41,066 bases of DNA, from NCBI GenBank assembly GCA_025931135.1, contig JAICNR010000004.1, positions 1 through 41,066 of the forward strand. The letters run 5' to 3'. How positions within the stretch are numbered: position 1 is the first letter of the stretch; each line of letters starts with the position of its first letter. Source of the stretch: Gemmatimonadota bacterium (GTDB lineage Bacteria > Gemmatimonadota > Gemmatimonadetes > JACCXV01 > JAHWKZ01). Below the pieces are notes generated by a model. That model searched no databases. It had not been told where the DNA came from and was given only the letters and a program-made list of their open reading frames with translations. Positions 32,513 to 40,352 of the stretch are shown piece by piece. The position numbers and the translations under genes are program-made.

Positions 32513-32932
32513 GTGGAACGGATTCACTGGGTACGCGTGATCCTCGGCGGGATCGCGGCAGCCGTGGTGCTCGGGATCGGGGAATATGTCCTGCACGAAT
32601 ACGTGCTCGGCGCGCGCATGGAGGAGGCCATGATCGAGATGGAGATGGAGAATCCGACCGGGGCCGACATGGCGATCTTCTCCGCGATTACGCTCGTTAC
32701 CGGGATGCTCCTGGTCTGGCTCTATGCGGCCATCCGGCCTCGTTTCGGACCGGGCCCGCGCACGGCGATCATCGCGGGACTGTTCCTGTGGGTCCCTCTC
32801 AACGTGTTCTGGTACGGGTACAATCTCGCGTGGGAGACCTTCCCTCAGGACGTCATCACGATGTCCACCGTCTGGGGGTTCTTGGCGCTCCCGATCGCGA
32901 CGCTGGTGGGGGCATGGCTCTACCGCGAGTAG
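32513..32932 (+). CDS. Small multi-pass membrane protein
   Basis: A 139-residue protein starting at GTG 32513 with GGGAGG upstream. Four hydrophobic segments are visible, around residues 8-28, 52-72, 84-104 and 115-136. Between the first two lies a Glu/Met-rich stretch (ARMEEAMIEMEMENP). No named family is recognised. It stands between the ABC exporter and a small lipoprotein gene. Confidence 0.8.
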   Translation: MERIHWVRVILGGIAAAVVLGIGEYVLHEYVLGARMEEAMIEMEMENPTGADMAIFSAITLVTGMLLVWLYAAIRPRFGPGPRTAIIAGLFLWVPLNVFWYGYNLAWETFPQDVITMSTVWGFLALPIATLVGAWLYRE

Positions 32933-32943
32933 CGGCTCGCGCG

Positions 32944-33126
32944 GTGCGTCTGGCGCTCGCGGCGGCAACGCTCGGTACCGCGCTCGCGTGCAGCACGAGT
33001 GACCCCGACACCGCGCCCGCCGACGGAGGCCGGATCGGGCGCACCACGGCCGACGTCGACAGCGCGCTCGATCCGGCGCGCGCACGCATCCGCGCGATCG
33101 ACTCCCTGGGAGAGGGGATCGAGTGA
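32944..33126 (+). CDS. Small lipoprotein
   Basis: A 60-residue protein. Starting at GTG 32944 gives a compact leader, MRLALAAATLGTALAC, with the lipobox TALAC (Cys16). An in-frame ATG at 32914 would overlap the previous gene by 19 bases and add ten residues before this leader. The mature part of about 44 residues is charged, with a helix-like ALDPARARIRAIDSLGEGIE. Function is unknown. A GC-rich hairpin follows at 33142-33163. Confidence 0.65.
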   Translation: MRLALAAATLGTALACSTSDPDTAPADGGRIGRTTADVDSALDPARARIRAIDSLGEGIE

Positions 33127-33141
33127 GGACTCGGGGGAGAA

Positions 33142-33163
33142 CGGCCCGCTAGAGGGCGGGCCG
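33142..33163. terminator. Hairpin between convergent genes
   Basis: CGGCCCGC (33142-33149) and GCGGGCCG (33156-33163) form a perfect 8-base stem with a 6-base loop, just after the small lipoprotein stop and over the stop of the convergent membrane gene. No T-tract follows on either strand. It may serve both genes as a terminator. Confidence 0.4.
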
Positions 33164-33793
33164 GAAGCGCTCCCCGCGCGGCCGCGCCCAGGCGGGCGGC
33201 TCGGTCGCGAGCCAGGCGCCTCCGACCGCGGCGCCGACGCCCAGCAGCAGCGTGAACCCGGCCCACAAGCCGGCGTCGATCGCCCCCTCCGCGCGCGCTG
33301 CCAGCCGGCGCATCGCCTCTGCGCGAAGCTCTTCGAGATCCTCGTCCTCCACCTCGCCCGCGGGGGGAAGGGTCGAACCCGCCTCGATCTCTCCCAGGAC
33401 CCCGTAGACGCTCTCCGTCGCCACCGCGAGCGGGCCGCCGAGGAGCGTGCTGATCGCCGTCGTCAGAAGCCAGAACGAGGCCAGCGTCACGATCGCCCAC
33501 ACGAGGACGCCGAGGAGCACCCCGCGGGGCGCGAACGGCCCGCCCGCCACGCGGCCCGCCGTCCAGCCGCCGAGGAACAGCGACAGGAGAGCGCTGACCG
33601 TCCACCAGACGCCGATCGCCCCGGTGATCGTCCCCGACTCGACGTCCGGGTCCGACACCACGTCCACGGCACCTAGGCCGAGTCCCAGGGCGAGGATCGC
33701 CAACACCAGATGCAGGGTGAGAGCCACCAGGGCCCCGGCAAAGACCGCGCTCCAGGAGATCCCGCCGGGAAACACCACGTCCCTTTCGATCAT
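33149..33793 (-). CDS. YrzE-like membrane protein
   Basis: A 214-residue protein starting at ATG 33793, with a strong GGGAGG just upstream on the minus strand. It begins FPGGISWSAVFAGALVALTLH, which resembles the TIGR04086/YrzE-like opening where a cytoplasmic leader is followed by several membrane helices. Membrane segments sit near residues 13-40, 55-76, 85-120 and 175-195. A charged region around residues 140-165 (GEVEDEDLEELRAEAMRRLA) faces one side. Function is unknown. Confidence 0.8.
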   Translation of the reverse strand: MIERDVVFPGGISWSAVFAGALVALTLHLVLAILALGLGLGAVDVVSDPDVESGTITGAIGVWWTVSALLSLFLGGWTAGRVAGGPFAPRGVLLGVLVWAIVTLASFWLLTTAISTLLGGPLAVATESVYGVLGEIEAGSTLPPAGEVEDEDLEELRAEAMRRLAARAEGAIDAGLWAGFTLLLGVGAAVGGAWLATEPPAWARPRGERFRPAL

Positions 33794-34030
33794 CGCTTCC
33801 TCCCTGTGCAAGTTCCTCCCATTCCTCCATCTTGACGCGTCGCGCGGACTCGCGCCAGCAAGTCGATCACTCACCGCGAGGTGCGATGGGAGCGGTCCGA
33901 TTCCGGCTGTCGGCCTTGATGCTCCTGCGTACTTCGTGCGGGACGGGTGGTTCGTGATCCTCAGCACATCCCTCGACGCTCCGCCACATGCCCACGCCGG
34001 GAGCCTGTATCATGGGATGACGGGGCCCCG

Positions 34031-36022
34031 ATGACCCAGCGAACCTATCGCCTGGCGGCTGTCTGCTTCGCGGACATCGCGGGCTACACCGAGCTCTCCG
34101 CGAGGAACGAGGGCGAAGCAGTGGCGGTGGTCGAGCTGCTCCAGGAGGTGGCGCTCCGGGCCGTCGGAGAGCGCGGAGGCCGCGTCGTCAAGTTCATCGG
34201 CGATGCCGTCCTGGCCGAGTTCACGAGCACGGACGATGCCGTGCGGTCGGCGATCGAGATGCGGGACCGTTTCGCGGCGGAGGCTCGCACGCGTGGGTTT
34301 GGGACCCGCGACGTTCGCGTCGGCGTGCATCTCGGCGACATCGTGACGGCGGCGGACGGGGACGTCTACGGCGACGGCATCAACGTCGCCGCGCGCATCC
34401 AGGGGGCGGCCGAGCCCGGACACGTGTGGGTGAGCGAGGACGTGTGGCGCCAGCTGCGACAGCGTCCGGAGTTCCAGTTCGAGTCGCGAGGCGAGCACGC
34501 GCTCAAGGGCGTAGCCACGCCGGTAGGATTGTATGGCGTGCGATTGGAGCCGTCCGCCCGCGCCGCCGTACCTCCTCGTCCCGCGGCGAAGGCGGAAGCA
34601 AAGACCGCTCCCCACAAGCAGTCGGTGGCGGTCCTTCCGTTTGCGAACATGAGCGCGAACGCCGAGAACGAGTACTTCTCGGACGGCGTCACCGAGGAGA
34701 TCCTTACCCTGCTCGCCCGCATCGAAGGCCTCAAGGTGATCAGCCGGACCTCGATCATGCGCTACAAGGGAGCCGACAAGCCGATGCGCCAGATCGCCGA
34801 AGAGCTGGGCGTCGCCTCCATCGTGGAAGGGAGCGTCCGGCAGGCGGGGCAGCGCGTGCGGATCACGGCCCAGCTGATCGACGCCGCTACCGATGAGCAT
34901 CTGTGGGCCGATCGGTACGACCGCGACCTCGAGGACATCTTCGCCATCCAGACCGACGTCGCCGAGCGGATCGTCGAGGCGCTGCGCGTGCGGCTGACTC
35001 CGAAAGAGCAGGCGCGGCTCGTCGAGCGCCCGACGGAGAACGTGGAGGCCTACCAGTCGTACCTGAAGGGCCGTCACTTCCTGAGTCGGCGGACGGAGGC
35101 GACGCTCCGGCAGGCGATCGAGTGGTTCCGGAAGGCGGTGGCGGCGGACCCCGGGTTCGCGCAGGCCTGGGCCGGGCTGGCGGACACCTTCGCGGTGCTG
35201 CCGAGTTACAGCCCGATGCCGGTGCCGGAGGCGTGCGCCGAAGGGCGCTCGGCCGCTGAGCGCGCTCTGGCGCTCGACCCCGCGCTGGGTGAGGTGCACG
35301 CGGCTCTCGGTTTCTTGGCCCAGAATGAGTCGAACTGGGAGGAGGCGGAGCGTGAATTCCGCTGCGCGCTCGAGCTAGCGCCCGGATACGCCACCGCGTA
35401 CCACTGGTACGGGAACTTCCTGTCCTCGCGCGGCCGGACGGAGGAGGCGCTGGCGGCGCTCCGTCGTGCGCTCGAGCTCGATCCGGTGTCGCTGCCGGTT
35501 CACATGGCCGTGGGGGTCGCCCTCCATTTCGACCGTCGGTTCGACGAGGCGATCGACGTGTGCCGCAAGGCGATCGAGATGGATCCGGGCTACACCAACG
35601 CCCACCAGAACCTCGCCAACTCGTATCTCTGTCAGGGGCGCTACGAGGAGGCCCTGACCGAGTGGGAGATCATCTCTGAACTGAATCCCGCGAGATTTCC
35701 GCCCGAGCTGTTGTCGGAGATCCGGGCAGGCCATGCGTCGGACGGGGAGCGCGGGTTCTGGGAGGCGGTTCTCGAGGGGTTGCGGTCGCGGCCCAAGGCG
35801 CTGGGCCGGGCCTACGACATGCCCCAGGCCTGCGCCCAGCTCGGAAGGATCGACGAGGCGTTCGCCTTGATCGACGTGCTCCTGGTCGAGCGAAGCGCGA
35901 TCGCGATTCAGGTTCCGCGCGATCCGCTGTTCGATCCGATCCGCACCGATCCCCGCTACGAGAAGGTCCTGGAGCGGCTGGGGCTCGGGGCTGACGGATC
36001 GCGCGGCATCAGCCGCCGCTGA
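34031..36022 (+). CDS. Adenylate cyclase-TolB-like-TPR protein
   Basis: A 663-residue protein. The class III cyclase domain (~1-175) has Asp15 in CFADIAGYT and Asp58 in IGDAVLAEF as metal ligands. Lys54 and Asp111 are the adenine-specifying pair, with Asn118 and Arg122 completing the active site. The middle (~200-340) matches the TolB-like/FlgO domain: VAVLPFANMSANAENEYFSD, VISRTSIMRYK and VEGSVRQAGQRVRITAQLID. Four or more TPR units fill ~355-580 (WFRKAVAADPGFAQAWAGLA and FRCALELAPGYATAYHWYG). This order is common in Gemmatimonadota-like genomes, where the role is not settled. The protein is probably cytoplasmic, since no leader is seen. Its end overlaps the convergent MoaD-like gene by 14 bases. 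Confidence 0.93.
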   Translation: MTQRTYRLAAVCFADIAGYTELSARNEGEAVAVVELLQEVALRAVGERGGRVVKFIGDAVLAEFTSTDDAVRSAIEMRDRFAAEARTRGFGTRDVRVGVHLGDIVTAADGDVYGDGINVAARIQGAAEPGHVWVSEDVWRQLRQRPEFQFESRGEHALKGVATPVGLYGVRLEPSARAAVPPRPAAKAEAKTAPHKQSVAVLPFANMSANAENEYFSDGVTEEILTLLARIEGLKVISRTSIMRYKGADKPMRQIAEELGVASIVEGSVRQAGQRVRITAQLIDAATDEHLWADRYDRDLEDIFAIQTDVAERIVEALRVRLTPKEQARLVERPTENVEAYQSYLKGRHFLSRRTEATLRQAIEWFRKAVAADPGFAQAWAGLADTFAVLPSYSPMPVPEACAEGRSAAERALALDPALGEVHAALGFLAQNESNWEEAEREFRCALELAPGYATAYHWYGNFLSSRGRTEEALAALRRALELDPVSLPVHMAVGVALHFDRRFDEAIDVCRKAIEMDPGYTNAHQNLANSYLCQGRYEEALTEWEIISELNPARFPPELLSEIRAGHASDGERGFWEAVLEGLRSRPKALGRAYDMPQACAQLGRIDEAFALIDVLLVERSAIAIQVPRDPLFDPIRTDPRYEKVLERLGLGADGSRGISRR

Positions 36023-36299
36023 CCGCCTGGACGATCGTCAGGCGATCGCCCGCGGACAGCGGGAGCTCTGGCCGCGGAGCCCGAGGTACGAGCCGGTCGT
36101 TGTGAAGGACGAGGACATGCGGTCGCAGCTCACCCGCTTCCGTGAACACGTGGGTCGCGAGCACGGGCCACCGGTTCCGGATCGCGGCGAACGCGGTCCC
36201 CAGGCGGTCCGCCTCGATCTCGACGGCGGAGCGGCCGTCCGTGCAGTCGCGAAGCATGCGGGGCAGCTCCAGCGTCACTCGACCCATCGGTCCCCTCAT
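36009..36299 (-). CDS. MoaD/ThiS-like ubiquitin-fold protein with Gly-Gly end
   Basis: A 96-residue beta-grasp protein. It runs VTLELPRMLRDCTDG, then LGTAFAAIRNRWPVLATHV, VLVLHNDRLV and ends DRLTIVQAVSGG. The terminal Gly-Gly is the hallmark of sulfur-carrier and ubiquitin-like proteins, which are adenylated by an E1-like enzyme. No ThiF/MoeB, MoaE or ThiG is found in the window. ATG 36299 overlaps the propeller stop (ATGA), so the two are made together. A shorter start at 36287 is possible. Confidence 0.88.
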   Translation of the reverse strand: MRGPMGRVTLELPRMLRDCTDGRSAVEIEADRLGTAFAAIRNRWPVLATHVFTEAGELRPHVLVLHNDRLVPRAPRPELPLSAGDRLTIVQAVSGG

Positions 36300-37405
36300 G
36301 CATACGCCGCGGCGCGGACGCAGAGGACGCGGGGAAGACGCGCCGGGAGTCGTCGCCAATCGTCGCCCGCGTCCGCGGACGCGAACACGTCGCCGCCCGT
36401 CGTGCCGAAGTAGACTCCGGTCGGCGCGCGCCCGTCGAGCGCCATCGCGTCGCGGAGGACGCCGGTGAAAACCGGCTCCTCGGCGCCGACGGCATCCCGC
36501 CGCTGCCACGACTCGCCTGCGTCCTTCGATCGCCAGACCGCCGGACGCCCGCCGTCGAAGACCCGGTTCTCGTCGGAGACGAGCGGGGCGACGAACAGCT
36601 CGCCTTCCGGCGACAGGACCATGGGGAAGCCGAAGCGGTGCGGGAGCTCGCGGTCGATCGCCGTCCATGTGCGTCCGGCGTCGTCGCTCCGGAAGACGCC
36701 GCTCGACCGCTTGCCGTCGGGAGTCATCGTGTGGGCGTGGAACTGCATGAATAGGCGGTCCCTGCGCGTCTCGTCGAGGACGATCTTATGGATGCAGAAC
36801 ATGGCGTCCTCGTCGGGCGACCCGGTCATCGTCATCGGGGGGAGCCCCTCGTTCCACGCCTCCCACGTCTCGCCGCCGTCCGTGGTGCCGAAGACCCCGA
36901 CCGCGCTGATCGCGACCCACATCCGACGCGGGTCGTGGGGATCGACGAGGATGGAATGGAGGCAGAGTCCGCCGTTCCCGGGATGCCAATGGGGGCGGGA
37001 AGGGTGTCGCGTGAGCGCGTCGATCTCCCGCCACGAAGCGCCGTCGTCGTCGCTCGCGTAGAGCGCGGCGTCGGCCACGCCGGCGTAGAGTTGTCCGCGT
37101 CCGGTTCCGCGCGCGAGCTGCCAGATTCGAGTCAGCGGATGCTCGGCGGGTTCGTCGGGGGGGCGCAACGGCGTCTGAGTCCACGTCGCGCCCGCGTCGC
37201 GGGTCTCGCGGATCGTGGCGCCAAACGCCTCGTGCGAGGTGCCGACGTGGAGTCGATCCGGATCCGCGGGATCGGGGAGGATCGCGTCGACTCGCCACTC
37301 CGGCAGAAGTGGCTCTCCGATCCGCCACGACCGGCGCCCGTCGTCGGACTGAAACCGATACGCGCCCTTCACCGTACCCACCCACAAGACCACTGGCTCG
37401 GCCAT
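36296..37405 (-). CDS. Asp-box (BNR) beta-propeller protein
   Basis: A 369-residue protein built from repeated strands with Asp-box motifs: SDDGRRSW, RDAGATW, SDDDGASW, TDGGETW, SDDAGRTW, SKDAGESW and SADAGDDW. This S/T-x-D-x-G-x-x-W pattern occurs in sialidases and in Vps10-type propellers. The catalytic Arg triad and the RIP motif of true sialidases are not evident, so glycosidase activity should not be assumed. There is no signal peptide, so it is probably cytoplasmic. It starts on the minus strand and is divergent from the DUF5916 gene. It is coupled to the MoaD-like gene. Confidence 0.9.
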   Translation of the reverse strand: MAEPVVLWVGTVKGAYRFQSDDGRRSWRIGEPLLPEWRVDAILPDPADPDRLHVGTSHEAFGATIRETRDAGATWTQTPLRPPDEPAEHPLTRIWQLARGTGRGQLYAGVADAALYASDDDGASWREIDALTRHPSRPHWHPGNGGLCLHSILVDPHDPRRMWVAISAVGVFGTTDGGETWEAWNEGLPPMTMTGSPDEDAMFCIHKIVLDETRRDRLFMQFHAHTMTPDGKRSSGVFRSDDAGRTWTAIDRELPHRFGFPMVLSPEGELFVAPLVSDENRVFDGGRPAVWRSKDAGESWQRRDAVGAEEPVFTGVLRDAMALDGRAPTGVYFGTTGGDVFASADAGDDWRRLPARLPRVLCVRAAAYA

Positions 37406-37564
37406 CGTGACTCCTCCTCGGGTTCAGAGAATCCACCGCGGAGCGTACCGGACCCGCCGGACGACCGTCAAGCGATGCGGCTTTGCAACCCTCCGACCGC
37501 CGGGACGATCCCAGAGGTAGAACGCCGGCCACATCGCCGAACCCGGATCGCTGGAGGCAGCTCG

Positions 37565-40327
37565 ATGGCTCGCTGGACGCTCGCACTCGCCGCGCTCCTG
37601 CTCCTGGCGGGCTCCCTACGGGCCCAGACCGCGGAGCGGGCCCCGCCCGCCTCTGCGAATGGAGCCGGCGAGGTCCTTGCCCAGGCCACTCCGGCCGCCG
37701 GGACGGCCGACCACGAACGCCTCGCGCCGGTCGCGCAGGCGATCCGGCTGACCGGGCCGATCGACGTGGACGGCGAGCTGGACGAGCCGATCTGGCAGAG
37801 CGCGCCGGCCGTCACCCGGTTCTTCCAGCGCGAGCCGAACCAGGGCTCTCCGGCGACCCAGCCGACCGAGGTACGGTTCCTGTACGACGACGAGACCCTG
37901 TACATCGGCGCCCGGATGTTCGATTCCCTCGGGGCGGACGGCGTCGTCGGACGGCTCGCGCGGCGGGACTCCGACCCCCCGGGGGACCGCCTCACGATCA
38001 CGTTCGACACGTTCCTGGACCATCTCGGCCAGACCCAGTTCACCGTGAACCCGACCGAGACGCGGGTCGACGCGTACGGGCCCGGCGGGTCGAACCTGGA
38101 CTTCTCGTGGAACCCGGTGTGGAACGCCGAGGCGGAGATCGATTCGCTCGGATGGACCGCGGAGCTGGCGATCCCGTTCGCCCAGCTGCGGTTCCCGCGC
38201 GGCGCGGAGCAGACGTGGGGGCTCCAGATCGAGCGCGAGGTGAGCCGCCTGAACGAGTTCCAGGTGTTCTCGTTCTGGACCCTCGACCAGCAGGGCGGGC
38301 CGTCCCGGTACGGCCATCTGACGGGTCTGGAGATCCCCAACGCGAGCCCCAACCGCCTCGAGCTGCTCCCATACGTTGTCGCGCAGCTCGAGACGAAGGC
38401 GGAGGTCGACGCGTTCGACCCGTTCGCGCAGGACCGCGAGCAGGACTACCGCGTGGGCGCGGACCTGAAGTACCTGCTGACGTCGAACCTGACGGTGTCC
38501 GCGACCGTGAACCCGGATTTCGGCCAGGCCGAGGTCGACCCCGCGGTCGTGAACCTCACCGCATTCGAGACGTTCTTTCCCGAGAAGCGCGAGTTCTTCA
38601 TCGAGGGGAGCGGGCTGTTCAGCTACGGCGGATTGTGGTGCTTCACGTGCAGCAACATCTCGTCGATGGATCTCCTGTTCACGCGCCGGATCGGCCGCAC
38701 GCCGCAAGGCGGGAATCTGGCGTTCCAGGGGGCGGACTATGCGGACGTTCCGGACGCGACGACGATCCTCGGGGCCGCGAAGCTGACCGGGCGAACGCGG
38801 AGCGGAACGTCGCTCGGGATCCTGGGCGCGGTGACGGAGCGCGAGCTGGCGGCGACCGAGACCCTCGAGGGTGAGCGGTCGGAGGCGGAGGTCGAGCCCC
38901 TGACGGGATACCTCGCCGCGCGCGCGCAGCACGACCTGCGGAACGGGGACCTGCAGATCGGCGGCATCGTGACGTCCGTGACGCGGAGCTTCGACGATCC
39001 CGACCTCGAGGACCTGATTCCGAGCCATGCCGAGGCGTTCGGCGCCGACGCGGAGCTGTGGTGGGCCGACCACACCTATCACTACCTGGGGAACGCGGCG
39101 ATCTCCAACGTCGCCGGCGATCCCGACGCGATGCGGCGCATCCAGGAATCCAGCGCGCGGTACTTTCAGCGGCCGGATCGGGAGCACGGATCGAACGGGC
39201 TGTTCACCGACCGCTACGATCCCACGCTGGAGGCGATCCGCGGGTGGGCGATGTACCACCGGGTAGCCAAGGAGGCCGGCGCGTGGCGCTGGGAGAGCTC
39301 CCTGGCCGCGCGGAGCCCGGGATTCGAGATCAACGACCTGGGCTTCCAGACCCGCACGGACTGGCTGTGGCTGCACGGAAACATCCAGCGCCGGTGGACC
39401 GAGCCGACCAGCAAGTACCGGTACCTCCAGGTGAACGTCGGCGCCCAGAACCGCACCAACTGGGACGGTGACCTCGAGGAGCGGCAGCTCCACTTCAGCG
39501 TCTATTCCGAGCTGCCCAACTATTGGGAGATCAGTCAGTTCAACCTCATCCGCCCGTCGGCATTCGACCCCCGCGCCACTCGCGGCGGACCTGTCGTCAA
39601 GTCGCCGGGGCACGGTTTCCACAGCCTGTACATGGCCACGGACTCGCGAAAGCGGTTCGTGGCGTCGATCGAGCCGACCTACACGTGGATCGAGGAAGGA
39701 TACCGGGAGTACGCGCTCTTCTTGAACTTCACGTTCAAGCCGGCCTCGAACATTTCATTGTCGCTCGGGCCGTACTTCGAGCACGGCGAATCTTCGGCCC
39801 AGTACGTGACGACGGTCACGGATGCGACCGCGGAGGTGTTCTACGGAAGCCGGTACGTGTTCTCCGATCTCGATCAGAACACGTTCTCGATGGACACGCG
39901 TCTAGATTGGACGTTCACGCCGACGATGTCGCTGGAGCTCTTCCTGCAGCCCTTCTTCTCGAGCAACGACTTCTCGCGCTTCAAGGAATTCTCCGAGCCG
40001 CGGACGCTGGACAAACTGGTCTATGGCGAGGACATGGGGACGATCGCTCTGAACGAGGGCGTCTATGCGGTCGATCCGGACGCCGCCGGCCCGGCCGCGA
40101 CGTTCACGTTCGACGATCCCAATTTCAGCTTCGCATCGTTGCGCGGAAACCTCGTCTATCGGTGGGAGTACGTCCCGGGGTCGACCCTGTTCGTCGTCTG
40201 GACGCAGGACCGCAACAACGAGCTCGCCGAAGGTGATTTCGATCTGGGACGCGACGTCGACGACCTGTTCGGTACCGGGTCCGACAACGTGTTTCTGGTC
40301 AAGCTCACGTACTGGCTGGGCATCTAG
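37565..40327 (+). CDS. DUF5916 protein with CBM9-like N-terminus, outer-membrane candidate
   Basis: A 920-residue exported protein. A signal peptide at residues 1-20 ends before QTAERAP. Residues ~60-230 form a CBM9/DOMON-like sandwich: DVDGELDEPIWQSAPAVTRF, EVRFLYDDETLYIGARMFD and WTAELAIPFAQLRFP. After it come the DUF5916 motifs VNPDFGQAEVDP, VNLTAFETFFPEKREFFIEG and RRIGRTP. From ~430 on, short alternating strands rich in Tyr/Trp/Phe resemble an outer-membrane barrel. The terminal VKLTYWLGI has the character of a C-terminal strand. ATG 37565 has GGAGG upstream. The family is common in Bacteroidota and Gemmatimonadota; function is not settled. Confidence 0.92.
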   Translation: MARWTLALAALLLLAGSLRAQTAERAPPASANGAGEVLAQATPAAGTADHERLAPVAQAIRLTGPIDVDGELDEPIWQSAPAVTRFFQREPNQGSPATQPTEVRFLYDDETLYIGARMFDSLGADGVVGRLARRDSDPPGDRLTITFDTFLDHLGQTQFTVNPTETRVDAYGPGGSNLDFSWNPVWNAEAEIDSLGWTAELAIPFAQLRFPRGAEQTWGLQIEREVSRLNEFQVFSFWTLDQQGGPSRYGHLTGLEIPNASPNRLELLPYVVAQLETKAEVDAFDPFAQDREQDYRVGADLKYLLTSNLTVSATVNPDFGQAEVDPAVVNLTAFETFFPEKREFFIEGSGLFSYGGLWCFTCSNISSMDLLFTRRIGRTPQGGNLAFQGADYADVPDATTILGAAKLTGRTRSGTSLGILGAVTERELAATETLEGERSEAEVEPLTGYLAARAQHDLRNGDLQIGGIVTSVTRSFDDPDLEDLIPSHAEAFGADAELWWADHTYHYLGNAAISNVAGDPDAMRRIQESSARYFQRPDREHGSNGLFTDRYDPTLEAIRGWAMYHRVAKEAGAWRWESSLAARSPGFEINDLGFQTRTDWLWLHGNIQRRWTEPTSKYRYLQVNVGAQNRTNWDGDLEERQLHFSVYSELPNYWEISQFNLIRPSAFDPRATRGGPVVKSPGHGFHSLYMATDSRKRFVASIEPTYTWIEEGYREYALFLNFTFKPASNISLSLGPYFEHGESSAQYVTTVTDATAEVFYGSRYVFSDLDQNTFSMDTRLDWTFTPTMSLELFLQPFFSSNDFSRFKEFSEPRTLDKLVYGEDMGTIALNEGVYAVDPDAAGPAATFTFDDPNFSFASLRGNLVYRWEYVPGSTLFVVWTQDRNNELAEGDFDLGRDVDDLFGTGSDNVFLVKLTYWLGI

Positions 40328-40343
40328 GGCGCGCGGGGCGCCC
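40327..40343. terminator. Hairpin between convergent genes
   Basis: GGGCGC (40327-40332) pairs with GCGCCC (40338-40343) around a 5-base loop, starting on the last base of the DUF5916 stop codon. A partly T-rich stretch (TTCGACTTTCT) follows on the plus strand. It sits in the 25-base gap between the two convergent genes and may end both. Confidence 0.45.
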
Positions 40344-40352
40344 TTCGACTTT

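Noticed and set aside
36296-37405. Propeller as a sialidase
   Set aside because: Asp boxes are present, but the sialidase RIP motif and Arg triad are not evident and there is no leader peptide.
36788-37564. Upstream extension of the DUF5916 gene by 259 codons
   Set aside because: It is antisense to the beta-propeller gene. The signal peptide and ribosome binding site at 37565 fix the start.
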